In this document: piece by piece, positions 8,815 through 16,869 of the stretch
Position numbering within the stretch: the first letter of the stretch is position 1
How the letters are laid out: the number at the start of each line of letters is the position of its first letter
Source of the DNA: Mycobacterium sp. SMC-8
GTDB lineage: Bacteria; Actinomycetota; Actinomycetes; Mycobacteriales; Mycobacteriaceae
Direction: 5' to 3'
Assembly: GCF_025263565.1 (NCBI RefSeq)
Contig: NZ_CP079865.1
Location: 2,356,001 to 2,420,000 of the forward strand
Length of the DNA stretch: 64,000 bases
The notes under the pieces: generated by a model
What the model was told of the DNA's origin: nothing
The model's input: the letters and a program-made list of their open reading frames with translations, nothing else
Database searches by the model: none
Translations under genes and position numbers: made by a program

Positions 8815-9487
8815 CGGAGGTCCACATGTAGCCGCGACCCCAGACGGTCTGCACCCGGTGCCGGTCGCCCAGCTTGGAGCGCAGTCGCTTGACGTGGACC
8901 GTGACCGTCGACAAATCGCCGAAATCCCAGTGCCAGACCTGTTTGAGCAGGTCCTCGCGGGTGAAGACAGCGTCGGTGTGGGTCAGGAAGAACAGCAGCA
9001 GATCGAATTCGCGGTTGGTGAGGCTGACGGGTGTGCCCGCGACGGTCACGGTGCGCGACGCCGTCGTCACCGTCAGATCGCCGGAAACGAGGTCGACGGG
9101 CGGCGCGCCGCCGGCGACCGGCGCGCGGCGTAGCACCGATTTGACCCGCAACACCAGCTCCCGCGGACTGAACGGCTTGGTCAGATAGTCGTCCGCGCCG
9201 GCTTCCAGCCCGGCGATGCGGTCTTCCTCCTCGCCGAGGGCGGTCAGCAGGATCACCGGCACGGAATGTTCGCCGCGATGACGCAGCGTGCGGCACAACG
9301 TCATACCGTCGGGGCCCGGCATCATCACGTCCAGCACGGCGACGTCGATGCGCCGCGATCCGAGGAGCCGTAGCGCCTCGGTGCCGTCGTGGGCGGTGAA
9401 CACCTCCAGGCCGTCACGCTCCAGGTAGCGGCGTACGACGTCGCGAACGACGTCGTCGTCGTCGGCGATGAGCACCCGGGTCACCAC
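8801..9487 (-). CDS. OmpR/PhoB-family response regulator
   Basis: The 228-residue regulator has a receiver domain with acidic pocket DDDD at 9-12, phospho-acceptor Asp53 (VLDVMMPG) and the conserved Lys103 (LTKPFSP), then a winged-helix DNA-binding domain from about 135 (LTNREFDLLLFFL ... VHVKRLRSKLG ... WGRGYMW). It precedes and overlaps the histidine kinase gene. GTG start at 9487. The roughly 90-bp gap to the divergent glycosyltransferase is the likely promoter region. Target genes cannot be read from the sequence. Confidence 0.93.
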   Translation of the reverse strand: MVTRVLIADDDDVVRDVVRRYLERDGLEVFTAHDGTEALRLLGSRRIDVAVLDVMMPGPDGMTLCRTLRHRGEHSVPVILLTALGEEEDRIAGLEAGADDYLTKPFSPRELVLRVKSVLRRAPVAGGAPPVDLVSGDLTVTTASRTVTVAGTPVSLTNREFDLLLFFLTHTDAVFTREDLLKQVWHWDFGDLSTVTVHVKRLRSKLGDRHRVQTVWGRGYMWTSGADG

Positions 9488-9586
9488 ACCGAGGGTAGCG
9501 CGCAGACGTCCCGACCTGCGGTGCTGTCACCATTTCGTCAGGGTTGCCCCTCGCGCGGCCATCGCTGCCGGCCTAGCGTGGAGGAA

Positions 9587-10243
9587 GTGCCAGAATGCGC
9601 CGTCACGGTGGTGCTGCCTTGTCGCGATGAGGCGGCCTCACTGCCCGGCGTCCTCGAGGCGATACCGGACGGCTATGCGCCGCTGGTGGTCGACAACGCC
9701 AGCACCGACGGCACCGCCGAGGTGGCGCGCCGGCACGGCGCCGACGTCGTCACCGAACCCCGGCCGGGGTACGGCTCGGCGGTGCACGCCGGGGTGGTCG
9801 CGTCGGCGACCCCGATCGTGGCTGTGCTCGACGCCGACGGGTCTCTGGATCCCCGTGAATTGCCCGCCCTGGTCGCCGACCTCGTTCGGGGCGCCGACCT
9901 GGCGACCGGCAGGCGCCGCCCGGTCCCGGGCCTGATCTGGCCGTGGCATGCGCGCCTCGGCACGGACGCGGTGTGCTGGCGATTGCGGCACCGTCACGGG
10001 CTGGCGGTGCACGACATCGCCCCGATGCGGGTGGCTTGGCGGGATGGCCTGCTGTCGCTGGGGGTGACCGATCGGCGCTCGGGATATCCGCTCGAGCTGC
10101 TCGTGCGCGCGGCCGCCGCGGGCTGGTCGGTCACCGAGCGTGACGTCGCCTACGGACCCCGCACCGGTGGCACGTCGAAGGTCAGCGGATCGGTGCGGGG
10201 CTCGGCGGTCGCGGCCTGGGACTTCTGGCGGGCGATGTCATGA
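9587..10243 (+). CDS. family 2 glycosyltransferase (dolichyl-phosphate sugar synthase type)
   Basis: GT-A glycosyltransferase of about 218 residues with the nucleotide-binding start VVLPCRDEA, a VVDNASTDGTAE segment and the DADGSLD metal-binding motif. This size and motif set match M. tuberculosis Rv0539, in the same neighbourhood and annotated as a polyprenyl-phosphate sugar synthase. Two GTG starts are possible (9578 and 9587); a GGAGGA lies between them, so the choice is uncertain. The stop overlaps the next gene as ATGA, suggesting coupling with the DUF2064 protein and the methyltransferase that follows. The sugar is unknown. Confidence 0.82.
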   Translation: MPECAVTVVLPCRDEAASLPGVLEAIPDGYAPLVVDNASTDGTAEVARRHGADVVTEPRPGYGSAVHAGVVASATPIVAVLDADGSLDPRELPALVADLVRGADLATGRRRPVPGLIWPWHARLGTDAVCWRLRHRHGLAVHDIAPMRVAWRDGLLSLGVTDRRSGYPLELLVRAAAAGWSVTERDVAYGPRTGGTSKVSGSVRGSAVAAWDFWRAMS

Positions 10244-10908
10244 TCCCGGTCAGCGTTCTGGTGGTCGCCAAGGCGCCGGTGCCCGGGCTGGCGAAGACGA
10301 GGCTGGCCGCCGCGGTCGGTGACGGCGCTGCCGCCGACATCGCCGCGGCCGCGCTGCTGGACACGCTCGACGCGGTGGCAGCCTGTCCGGTGCAGGCGCG
10401 GGTGGTGGCGTTGACAGGTCATTTGCGCGACGCGCGCTGTACCGACGAGATCCGCTGTCGGCTCGCCGATTTCGCGGTGATCCCGCAGCGCGGCGCCGGC
10501 TTTGCCGAGAGGCTGGCCAACGCACACGCCGATGCCGGCGCCGGGGGACTGCCGGTGCTGCAGATCGGGATGGACACGCCGCAGGTGAGCCCGGATCTGC
10601 TCGCCGGGTGCGCGGACCTGCTGGCAGGTCGCGACGCGGTCCTCGGCATGGCCCGTGACGGCGGTTGGTGGGTGCTCGGCGTGCGCGACGCCGGCAGTGC
10701 CGGGTGCCTGCGCGACGTGCCGATGTCGGTACCCGACACCGGTCGGCGCACCCTGGAGGCCTTGCGGCGCAGAGGATTGCAGGTGGCACTCGGGGACGAG
10801 CTCACCGACGTCGACACCATCGACGACATCGACGCGGTCCGGGACGTCTGCCCACCGACCTCGCGGTTCCGCCGGGTCACCGCGACGGTCACGGCTCGGG
10901 AGGGCTGA
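10240..10908 (+). CDS. DUF2064 nucleotidyltransferase-like protein
   Basis: The 222-residue protein opens with VLVVAKAPVPGLAKTRL, the PGxxKTRL signature of the DUF2064 (TIGR04282-type) family, and has the QIGMDTPQVS and RDGGWWVLG segments typical of this GT-A-like fold. Family members occur beside GT2 genes in several glycoconjugate operons. It overlaps the glycosyltransferase by 4 bp and abuts the methyltransferase directly (TGA then ATG), so the three probably act in one pathway. Activity is not established. Equivalent in position to Rv0540. Confidence 0.8.
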   Translation: MIPVSVLVVAKAPVPGLAKTRLAAAVGDGAAADIAAAALLDTLDAVAACPVQARVVALTGHLRDARCTDEIRCRLADFAVIPQRGAGFAERLANAHADAGAGGLPVLQIGMDTPQVSPDLLAGCADLLAGRDAVLGMARDGGWWVLGVRDAGSAGCLRDVPMSVPDTGRRTLEALRRRGLQVALGDELTDVDTIDDIDAVRDVCPPTSRFRRVTATVTAREG

Positions 10909-11535
10909 ATGTTCGGGCAACTCTACGACCGCGCGCTCGGCGGTGAGCACTGCTGGGTTCGCCGCGACGACGGCCGCGTCGAACGACTGCCCGTGCGCAG
11001 CTGGCTCGGTGGGCCCGGCGCCGACGCGGCATTCGACGATGCGGTGCTCGACTTGTGCCAGGGGCCGACTCTCGATCTGGGCTGCGGCCCGGGTCGTCTG
11101 GTCGCGACGCTGGTGCGGCGCGGACTGCCCGCGCTGGGAGTGGATCTGTCGACGACGGCGGTGAAGCTGGCCAGGGACAGCGGCGCTCCGGTCTTGCGCC
11201 GCGACGTTTTCGGGCGGCTGCCGGCCACCGGGCGCTGGCACACGGTGCTTCTCGCCGACGGCAACGTGGGCCTGGGTGCAGACCCGCACCGGATCCTCTC
11301 CCGAGCGGCGGAGCTACTTTGCCGGGGCGGACGATGTCTCGCTGAATTCGATAGCGCCACAACGGGGATCGATATCGGATGGATTCGCCTCGAGTCTGTC
11401 CGTGCTGTCGGACCATGGTTCCGCTGGGCCTCGGTGGGCGTCGACTGCGTCGGGTCGCTGGCGGCCGAGGCGGGGTTCGCCGTCGCCGGCATACACCGGA
11501 TCGGCCCTCGGGTCGTCGCGCAGCTGATCGCGTGA
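10909..11535 (+). CDS. class I SAM-dependent methyltransferase
   Basis: The 208-residue protein has SAM-binding motif I TLDLGCGPGRLV at about 54-65 and the following acidic strand end GVDLS. ATG at 10909 begins immediately after the DUF2064 stop, so it is the third gene of the glycosyltransferase operon. It ends 4 bp from the convergent membrane protein gene. The N terminus (QLYDRAL...HCWVRRDDG) is unusual and may bind the acceptor. Substrate is presumably a sugar-lipid of the same pathway, by context only. Confidence 0.8.
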   Translation: MFGQLYDRALGGEHCWVRRDDGRVERLPVRSWLGGPGADAAFDDAVLDLCQGPTLDLGCGPGRLVATLVRRGLPALGVDLSTTAVKLARDSGAPVLRRDVFGRLPATGRWHTVLLADGNVGLGADPHRILSRAAELLCRGGRCLAEFDSATTGIDIGWIRLESVRAVGPWFRWASVGVDCVGSLAAEAGFAVAGIHRIGPRVVAQLIA

Positions 11536-11539
11536 GCGG

Positions 11540-12886
11540 CTACCAGTTGGTCAGGATCAGGTGGTTGACGGCCAGCGCGCCGGTCACGTTGAGTGCCAGC
11601 CACCACCGCGCCGAACGCCGCGGCAGCAAGGCGGTGGCGGCCACCAGCCACACCGTGAACGGCAGCCAGATCCGTTCGGTCTCGGCCTTGCTGAGCCGCG
11701 ACAGGTCGGCGAACGCGATCGCGAGCAGCGCGCCGAGTATCAGAAGGTGCAGGCCCGAGCGGCGTTTGAGGGCGGCGATGTCGAACACTCTGCTCAGGCC
11801 GGCCACACTGCCCAGGCCGATGGCGCACACCACCGAGGCGAGATTCGCCCAGCCCCAGTACTGGAACGGCCGGTCGTTGGCGATGCCCTGCCAATAGCGT
11901 TCCTGCACCAGTAGGTAGCCGTCGAACCACCAGAACCCGGCGAGGGCGAACGCCACGACGACGACCAGCGCGGCGGCCACCGCGGGGATCGCAGCGCCCA
12001 GAGCCGCCCGCCAGTTCGCGGCACCGAGCAGTACGGCCACCGCGGGCAGGGCCATCAACACCAGGCCGTAGTTGAGGAAGACCGCCCATCCCAACAGCAG
12101 CCCGGAGCCCACCGCCACCAGCACGGGCAGTCGTGCCGATCGCGTCACGGCGAGTGTCAGCAGCGTGATGCCCCACGCCGCGACACCGGCGAAGTAGCCG
12201 TCTGCGGACACCGCGATCCAGATCGCGGTCGGTGCCACCGCCACGAAGGACGCGGCGGCGCGTGCGGTGTCCTCGTCGGCCAGGGCGCGCACGGCCACGA
12301 TGATCGCGGCCGCGATGCTCGATCCGACCAGAACGCACAGCGTAGCCGCCCAGGCGCCGCCGCCCAGTCCGACGCGGTCGAGCCAGACGAAGGTCAGCAA
12401 AGCGCCCGGAGGGTGCCCGGAAACGTGGGTGATCCACGAATCCGGTTGATAGTCAAGGATTCTGTCGGAGAAGCTGCGCACCGCCTCGGGGATGTCGTCG
12501 ACGGTCGGCACCTGCCGCAGATATTCGTGGCGTGCTGTCAGTCGGCCCGCGAAGCCCCTCTGCCAGCCGTCCACCAACGCCAGGCTGAACGCCCATACGC
12601 ACGACACCGCCCAGGTCGTCCACGGCAGCCACCGCCACGGCAGCCGCTGGGCGACGGTCGGCCCCCACAGCACGGCGGCGGACGCGATCGCGACCGCCGG
12701 TATCGTGCCCGGCCCGACGTGGGCGTTCCACCAGCCGAAGATCGGCGCGGTGTCGGCGAAACTGCGGATCCGCGCAGGGGTGGCGTTGATCAGTGGGGTG
12801 ACGACACCCAGGTCGAGATGGGGGACGACGAACGCGGCGACCACCAGCACCAGACCGGCAGCCGCCGCACCGACCTCCCTACGCAT
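11540..12886 (-). CDS. multi-spanning membrane protein, GT-C glycosyltransferase-like
   Basis: The 448-residue protein has about 11 to 12 hydrophobic helices, with a hydrophilic segment near 120-165 carrying HVSGHPPGALL. A short acidic/His loop after the first helices and a late periplasmic region with aromatic residues (RYWQGIANDRPFQYWGW) are typical of GT-C enzymes that use polyprenyl-phosphate sugars. It corresponds in position to Rv0541c, an uncharacterised integral membrane protein. It converges on the GT2/DUF2064/methyltransferase operon, which could supply the lipid-linked sugar. The GT-C assignment is inferred from topology, not from a proven motif. Confidence 0.72.
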   Translation of the reverse strand: MRREVGAAAAGLVLVVAAFVVPHLDLGVVTPLINATPARIRSFADTAPIFGWWNAHVGPGTIPAVAIASAAVLWGPTVAQRLPWRWLPWTTWAVSCVWAFSLALVDGWQRGFAGRLTARHEYLRQVPTVDDIPEAVRSFSDRILDYQPDSWITHVSGHPPGALLTFVWLDRVGLGGGAWAATLCVLVGSSIAAAIIVAVRALADEDTARAAASFVAVAPTAIWIAVSADGYFAGVAAWGITLLTLAVTRSARLPVLVAVGSGLLLGWAVFLNYGLVLMALPAVAVLLGAANWRAALGAAIPAVAAALVVVVAFALAGFWWFDGYLLVQERYWQGIANDRPFQYWGWANLASVVCAIGLGSVAGLSRVFDIAALKRRSGLHLLILGALLAIAFADLSRLSKAETERIWLPFTVWLVAATALLPRRSARWWLALNVTGALAVNHLILTNW

Positions 12887-12897
12887 CCCCCCATACT

Positions 12898-12961
12898 GCG
12901 CGAGCGTGCGTGTCAGAGGCCGCCACGCCGTCAGATGTCGCGAGTTCGCGCACGCTCGCGC
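12898..12961. repeat. dispersed palindromic element, copy 1
   Basis: Arms of 13 bp (12898-12910 and 12949-12961) are perfectly complementary and begin GCGCGAGCGTGCG. The element lies between the stop of the PPOX gene and the start of the membrane protein gene, both on the minus strand. Four further copies with the same arms and a similar interior occur at about 25049, 43111, 58193 and 58705. The shared GTGTC start inside the left arm and G/C-rich core mark it as a family. Confidence 0.8.
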
Positions 12962-12967
12962 CGCCCG

Positions 12968-13582
12968 TCAATAGAGCACCTCGCGCATGTTGTCCTCGTC
13001 GAGACGCCGGCGCATCTCGTCGAGGTCGGCGCCGGCGTACACCGCTGCGGCCAGCTCCGCCGCGCTCGGCACCGCGGTCGGATTCCAGCTCTCCGGCTGC
13101 CACGCCCCCGATCGTAGAAACGCCTTCGCGCAGTGGAAGAACACCTCTTCGACGGCGATCTCCAACGCCAGGATCGGCCTCTTGCCGCGCACCGTCATCG
13201 CGTCGAAGTAGTCGGCGTCGGCCAGGATGCGGGCACTGCCGTTGATCCGCAGCGTGTCCCCGCGGCCCGGGATCACGAAGAGCGTGCCGACGCGGGGACG
13301 TTCGAGCACGTTCAGATAACCGTCCACGCGCTTGTTGCCGGGGCGTTCGGGGATCGCGATGGTGTGCTCGTCGACGATGTGTACAAAACCGGTCGGGTCA
13401 CCCTTCGGGGAGACGTCGATCCGGCCGTGTGCATCCGTCGTCGCGACGAACCCCAGCGGGGAATGCGACAGCCAGTCCTGCACGGCCGGTGACAGGCGGT
13501 CGCGGACCTTGTTCGCCACCGCGGCGTTGGGATGCCCGACGATCTCACGCAGTTCCTCGACCGAGGTGACCTCACGGCTCAT
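12968..13582 (-). CDS. pyridoxamine 5'-phosphate oxidase-like flavoprotein
   Basis: The 204-residue protein has the split-barrel features of the PPOX FMN/F420 superfamily: FVATTDAHGRIDVSPKGDP near 45-63, IPERPGNKRVDGYLNV, and GTLFVIPGRGDTLRINGSA. The SPKGDP and NKR segments are typical of the DR2398/MSMEG-type family. Substrate is unknown; members may use FMN or F420 to act on oxidised small molecules. It ends 7 bp before the dispersed palindrome. ATG start at 13582, with a short gap to the end of menE. Confidence 0.8.
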   Translation of the reverse strand: MSREVTSVEELREIVGHPNAAVANKVRDRLSPAVQDWLSHSPLGFVATTDAHGRIDVSPKGDPTGFVHIVDEHTIAIPERPGNKRVDGYLNVLERPRVGTLFVIPGRGDTLRINGSARILADADYFDAMTVRGKRPILALEIAVEEVFFHCAKAFLRSGAWQPESWNPTAVPSAAELAAAVYAGADLDEMRRRLDEDNMREVLY

Positions 13583-13624
13583 GTCTTTATTGTGCGGGGT
13601 CCGGGCGCGGATGTGGGCCGCACC

Positions 13625-14743
13625 TCACCCGAACCGCCTGACGAGTTGGCGGCGGTCCACCTTGCCGATGCCGCGCAGCGGCAAGGCGTCGACGATGTGA
13701 AGCTGCCGCGGCGCCGCCGTCGACGGCAAGGTGGCCGCGACGTGAGACCGCAACTGCTCCAACGTGACCGACGTGCCCGCCGCAGTGACGACCGCGGCGA
13801 CGACACGCTGTCCCAGGCGTTCGTCGGCGACACCGAAGACCGCGCACTCGGCCACCGCGGGGTGACTCGACAGAGCCGATTCGACGACACCGGGCAGCAC
13901 CTTCAACCCGCCGGTGCTGATCGCGTCGTCCACCCTTCCCAGTACCCGAAGCACCCCTGAATCATCCACTGCGCCAAGATCGTCGGTGAGGAACCAGCCG
14001 GGCTCGGCAAACGGGTCCGGGGTCACGGGGTTGCGGTAGCCGGCGGCGACGGTCGGCCCGCCCAACCGGATCCGGCCGTCGTCGTCCACCCGCACCGTGA
14101 CGCCGTCGAGCGGCGTCCCGTCGTACACACAGCCCCCGGATGTCTCACTCATGCCATACGTGCGGACCACCGAAACCCCTGCCGCCGCAGCTTTTTCAGC
14201 CACCCCGCGCGGCATCGGGCCGCCACCGATCAGCACGGCGTCCAGGCCGCCCAGGGCCCGCGCGGCGTCCGCGTCGCGCAGCGCCTTGTCCAACTGGTTG
14301 GCCACCATCGAGGTGTAGCGCCGCCCGGTACCCATCGCCTCGATCGCCGCCACCAGGTCCGCTGCCGTGAACGACGGGGCGACCGCCACCGGCGTGGTGC
14401 CGGCCAGCACGCTGCGCACCAGCACCTGGAACCCGGCCACGTGGTAGCCGGGCAGCGCCAACAGCCAGCGTCCCGGCCCGCCGAGCCGGGCGTGCGTCGC
14501 CTCGGCGCTCGCCGTCAGCGCCCGCACCGTCAACATCGCGCCCTTCGGGGTTCCGGTAGTGCCCGAGGTGGACAGCACCACCCCGACGGCATCGTCGATG
14601 GCCTCGCCGGCACGCAGCGCGGCGGCGAGCACCCCGGCCTGACGGGCGTCGTCAGCCGGAACCGGCAGGACGCAGGCGCGGCCGTCCAGGACGTCGCGGA
14701 CGATCGGGAGTTCGTCACCGGCGCCGAACTCGACCGCGCTCAG
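13625..14743 (-). CDS. menE: o-succinylbenzoate-CoA ligase MenE
   Basis: MenE activates o-succinylbenzoate with ATP and CoA for MenB. ANL-superfamily motifs are seen: the P-loop STSGTTGTPKGA, YGMSETSGG, the LTDDLG acidic switch and the C-terminal GIGKVDRR catalytic lysine region. The first ATG/GTG/TTG in frame is a GTG at 14632, giving a short 335-residue protein that lacks the usual N terminus. In-frame, protein-like sequence (LSAVEFGAGDELPIVRDVLDG) continues upstream to a CTG at 14743, 5 bases after the preceding stop and behind a GGAGGAG. This gives 372 residues, close to M. tuberculosis MenE. CTG is therefore my choice; ATA at 14752 is an alternative. Confidence 0.85.
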   Translation of the reverse strand: MSAVEFGAGDELPIVRDVLDGRACVLPVPADDARQAGVLAAALRAGEAIDDAVGVVLSTSGTTGTPKGAMLTVRALTASAEATHARLGGPGRWLLALPGYHVAGFQVLVRSVLAGTTPVAVAPSFTAADLVAAIEAMGTGRRYTSMVANQLDKALRDADAARALGGLDAVLIGGGPMPRGVAEKAAAAGVSVVRTYGMSETSGGCVYDGTPLDGVTVRVDDDGRIRLGGPTVAAGYRNPVTPDPFAEPGWFLTDDLGAVDDSGVLRVLGRVDDAISTGGLKVLPGVVESALSSHPAVAECAVFGVADERLGQRVVAAVVTAAGTSVTLEQLRSHVAATLPSTAAPRQLHIVDALPLRGIGKVDRRQLVRRFG

Positions 14744-14748
14744 GACGG

Positions 14749-15078
14749 CTATCGCTCCTCCTCCATGTCGTCGCGCGGGTCGTCGAGTGGCCAGCCCTGC
14801 GCCGACAACCGGGCGCGGACCCGCTCGACGTCCTCGGGGGAGGGCAGTTCGTCGGTGATCGCAGTGATCAGCACCCCGATGTCGACGGGGCCGATGTCGG
14901 CCGATCCCTGCTCGCGGAAATCAGCACGGGCGACGAGTTCGCTGACGACGGTCATCACGTCGTCGTCGGTCAACCGGCGCCGCAACAAGGCCAGCAGCGG
15001 CACGCGGTCCGGCCCCGGCACCCCCTCCGGATATCCGGCCGCGATCCACGCCACGATTCTGGCGAGAAATCTGGTCAC
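14749..15078 (-). CDS. DUF3349 protein, upstream of menE
   Basis: Small protein of 109 residues with the DUF3349 pattern: an AAGYPEGVPGPDRVPLLALL segment, a DDDVMTVV helix and a C-terminal SAQGWPLDDP. GTG at 15078 is preferred because it follows a GGGAGTGGA ribosome-binding stretch and matches family length; the open frame extends to 15261 without family similarity. It directly precedes menE and likely shares its transcript. A paralogue sits at 16870-17175, after pitA, with the same GYPQGVP and VGWPL motifs. Rv0543c holds a similar position in M. tuberculosis. Function unknown. Confidence 0.75.
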   Translation of the reverse strand: MTRFLARIVAWIAAGYPEGVPGPDRVPLLALLRRRLTDDDVMTVVSELVARADFREQGSADIGPVDIGVLITAITDELPSPEDVERVRARLSAQGWPLDDPRDDMEEER

Positions 15079-15185
15079 GAATCCACTCCCCGCCGGGGGC
15101 GCGAAGTAGCCCTCGGCAGTTCGATGGTAGCCGCGGCGCCGCCGGGGAGCCGCTCTGAGCTGCGGGGCACGAACGGGCACCCCTG

Positions 15186-15207
15186 AGAAGATGAACAGTA
15201 GATGAAC
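15186..15207 (-). promoter_or_regulatory. PHO-box-like direct repeat before pitA
   Basis: Read on the minus strand the site is two 11-base units, GTTCATCTACT then GTTCATCTTCT, identical at 10 of 11 positions and without a spacer. Tandem 11-nt units starting G(T/G)TCA are the pattern of actinobacterial PHO boxes bound by PhoP/RegX3-type regulators. The site lies in the divergent region, 96 bp upstream of the pitA ATG and about 108 bp upstream of the DUF3349 gene. Binding is inferred from sequence and from the phosphate-transport neighbour. Confidence 0.45.
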
Positions 15208-15302
15208 ACCGCGCCGGCAGCCGGAAAAAGACCACGTCGCGGCCTCGACACGAGTTGTCAAAGATTAGTCAAAACCGCTGGCCGGGCAGCAGAATTAACG
15301 CC

Positions 15303-16580
15303 ATGAGCGCAGAGCTGATCATCTTGGTGCTGTTGATCGCCACCGCGTTGGCGTTCGACTTCACCAACGGCTTTCACGACACCGGGAACGCGATGGCGAC
15401 GTCCATCGCGACCGGCGCGCTCAAGCCCAAGACGGCGGTCATCCTGGCCGGCATCCTGAACCTGGTCGGCGCGTTCCTGTCCGTCGAGGTCGCGGTCACG
15501 GTGACCACCTCGGTGCTGAAGATCCAGGACGGCAAGACCGGTCAACTCATCCCGTCGATCGACGCGTCCACGGGGTTGACGATCATCTTCGCCGGTCTGA
15601 TCGGCGGCATCCTGTGGAACCTGCTCACCTGGCTGTTCGGCATCCCGTCGAGCTCGTCGCACGCGCTGTTCGGCGGTCTGATCGGCGCCGGTCTGGCCGC
15701 CATCGGGCTGGCCGGGGTGAACTGGTCCGGCGTGACCGCGAAGGTGCTCATCCCGGCGATCGCGGCGCCGCTGATCGCCTGCCTGGTGGCCGGCTGCGGC
15801 ACCTGGCTGGTCTACCGCATCACCCGCAACGTCGCCAAGAAGCGCCGGGAACAGGGCTTCCGATGGGGTCAGATCGCCACCGCGTCGCTGGTCGCGCTGT
15901 CGCACGGCACCAACGACGCCCAGAAGACCATGGGTGTGATCGCGCTGGCCCTGATCACCACCGGCCACCTCACCGGCGACGTCAAGGAGCAGGGCCTGCC
16001 GTTCTGGATCATCGCGTCGTGCGCGCTGGCCATCGGCCTGGGCACCTACCTGGGTGGGTGGCGCGTCATCCGCACCCTCGGCAAGGGGCTTGTCGAGATC
16101 GAGTCGCCGCAGGGGCTGGCAGCCGAAGCTTCGTCGGCGGCCATCATCCTGAGCTCGAGCGCCGCAGGCATGGCGCTGTCGACCACGCATGTGGCCACCG
16201 GTTCGATCCTGGGCAGCGGCGTCGGCAAGCCGGGCGCCGAGGTCCGCTGGGCCGTCGCCGGCCGGATGGCGGTGGCATGGCTGATCACCCTGCCCGCCGC
16301 CGGTGTCGTCGGCGCGCTGTCGTTCTGGCTGTCTCACGGTGTCGAGTCGCTGACCGGTTCGTCGCTGGCCGGTGACGGCCTGATCTTCGTACTGCTGTGC
16401 GCCCTGTCGTTCTACCTGTGGTGGCGCGCGCAGCATCAGAAGGTCGACCACCGCAACGTCAACGCCGACTGGGACGCTGCGACCAACTCGGTGGTCCCCG
16501 CCGAACTGCGCGCCTCGGTCACCGAGACCGAACCGGCGGCCAAGCCTGCTGCGACGGTGAAGGAAACCACGCTGACATGA
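15303..16580 (+). CDS. pitA: low-affinity inorganic phosphate transporter PitA
   Basis: PiT-family permease of 425 residues that takes up phosphate as a metal-phosphate complex. The N-terminal signature FDFTNGFHDTGNAMATSIATGALKP-type region is seen at about 19-43 (FTNGFHDTGNAMAT) and its internal repeat ALSHGTNDAQKTMGV in the second half; ten or so helices follow the PiT topology. ATG at 15303 is chosen over an earlier in-frame start at 15255, which adds residues with no hydrophobic or family character. The stop overlaps the start of a small membrane protein gene (ATGA). Confidence 0.93.
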   Translation: MSAELIILVLLIATALAFDFTNGFHDTGNAMATSIATGALKPKTAVILAGILNLVGAFLSVEVAVTVTTSVLKIQDGKTGQLIPSIDASTGLTIIFAGLIGGILWNLLTWLFGIPSSSSHALFGGLIGAGLAAIGLAGVNWSGVTAKVLIPAIAAPLIACLVAGCGTWLVYRITRNVAKKRREQGFRWGQIATASLVALSHGTNDAQKTMGVIALALITTGHLTGDVKEQGLPFWIIASCALAIGLGTYLGGWRVIRTLGKGLVEIESPQGLAAEASSAAIILSSSAAGMALSTTHVATGSILGSGVGKPGAEVRWAVAGRMAVAWLITLPAAGVVGALSFWLSHGVESLTGSSLAGDGLIFVLLCALSFYLWWRAQHQKVDHRNVNADWDAATNSVVPAELRASVTETEPAAKPAATVKETTLT

Positions 16581-16864
16581 CGTACCTGGAAAGCATCCTC
16601 AAGGTGCTCGGCATCGGGCTCCTGCTCGGCGCGGGGCTGCCCGCCGTCTTCGCCGTCGGACTGGTGGCATTCTCCCGCGGCGACGGCTCCGACGGATCCG
16701 ACGGCACCGCGGCGGCCGCGTCGAACCCGTTGCTGAAGTTCCTCGGGGTGGCGTTGTTCGTGTTCGTCGGTGCGGTGATTCTGACCGCGGTCCTGTGGAT
16801 CACGCGGGCCACGATCATCCACCACACCGGCGTCGACCTCTTCCCGTTCCTGCCTGGAAAGTGA
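16577..16864 (+). CDS. small membrane protein between pitA and DUF3349 gene
   Basis: The 95-residue product has two hydrophobic helices (about 9-31 and 51-74) joined by a polar GDGSDGSDGT linker. ATG at 16577 overlaps the pitA stop by 4 bp, so it is probably translated with it. Its position matches Rv0544c, next to pitA in M. tuberculosis. A role as an accessory or regulatory subunit of phosphate uptake is possible by context only. Confidence 0.75.
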   Translation: MTYLESILKVLGIGLLLGAGLPAVFAVGLVAFSRGDGSDGSDGTAAAASNPLLKFLGVALFVFVGAVILTAVLWITRATIIHHTGVDLFPFLPGK

Positions 16865-16869
16865 GTTGA

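Noticed and set aside
15079..15261. N-terminal extension of the DUF3349 gene before menE
   Set aside because: Added residues are Arg/Pro-rich without family match, overlap the pitA promoter and PHO-like box, and the GTG at 15078 has a good ribosome-binding site.
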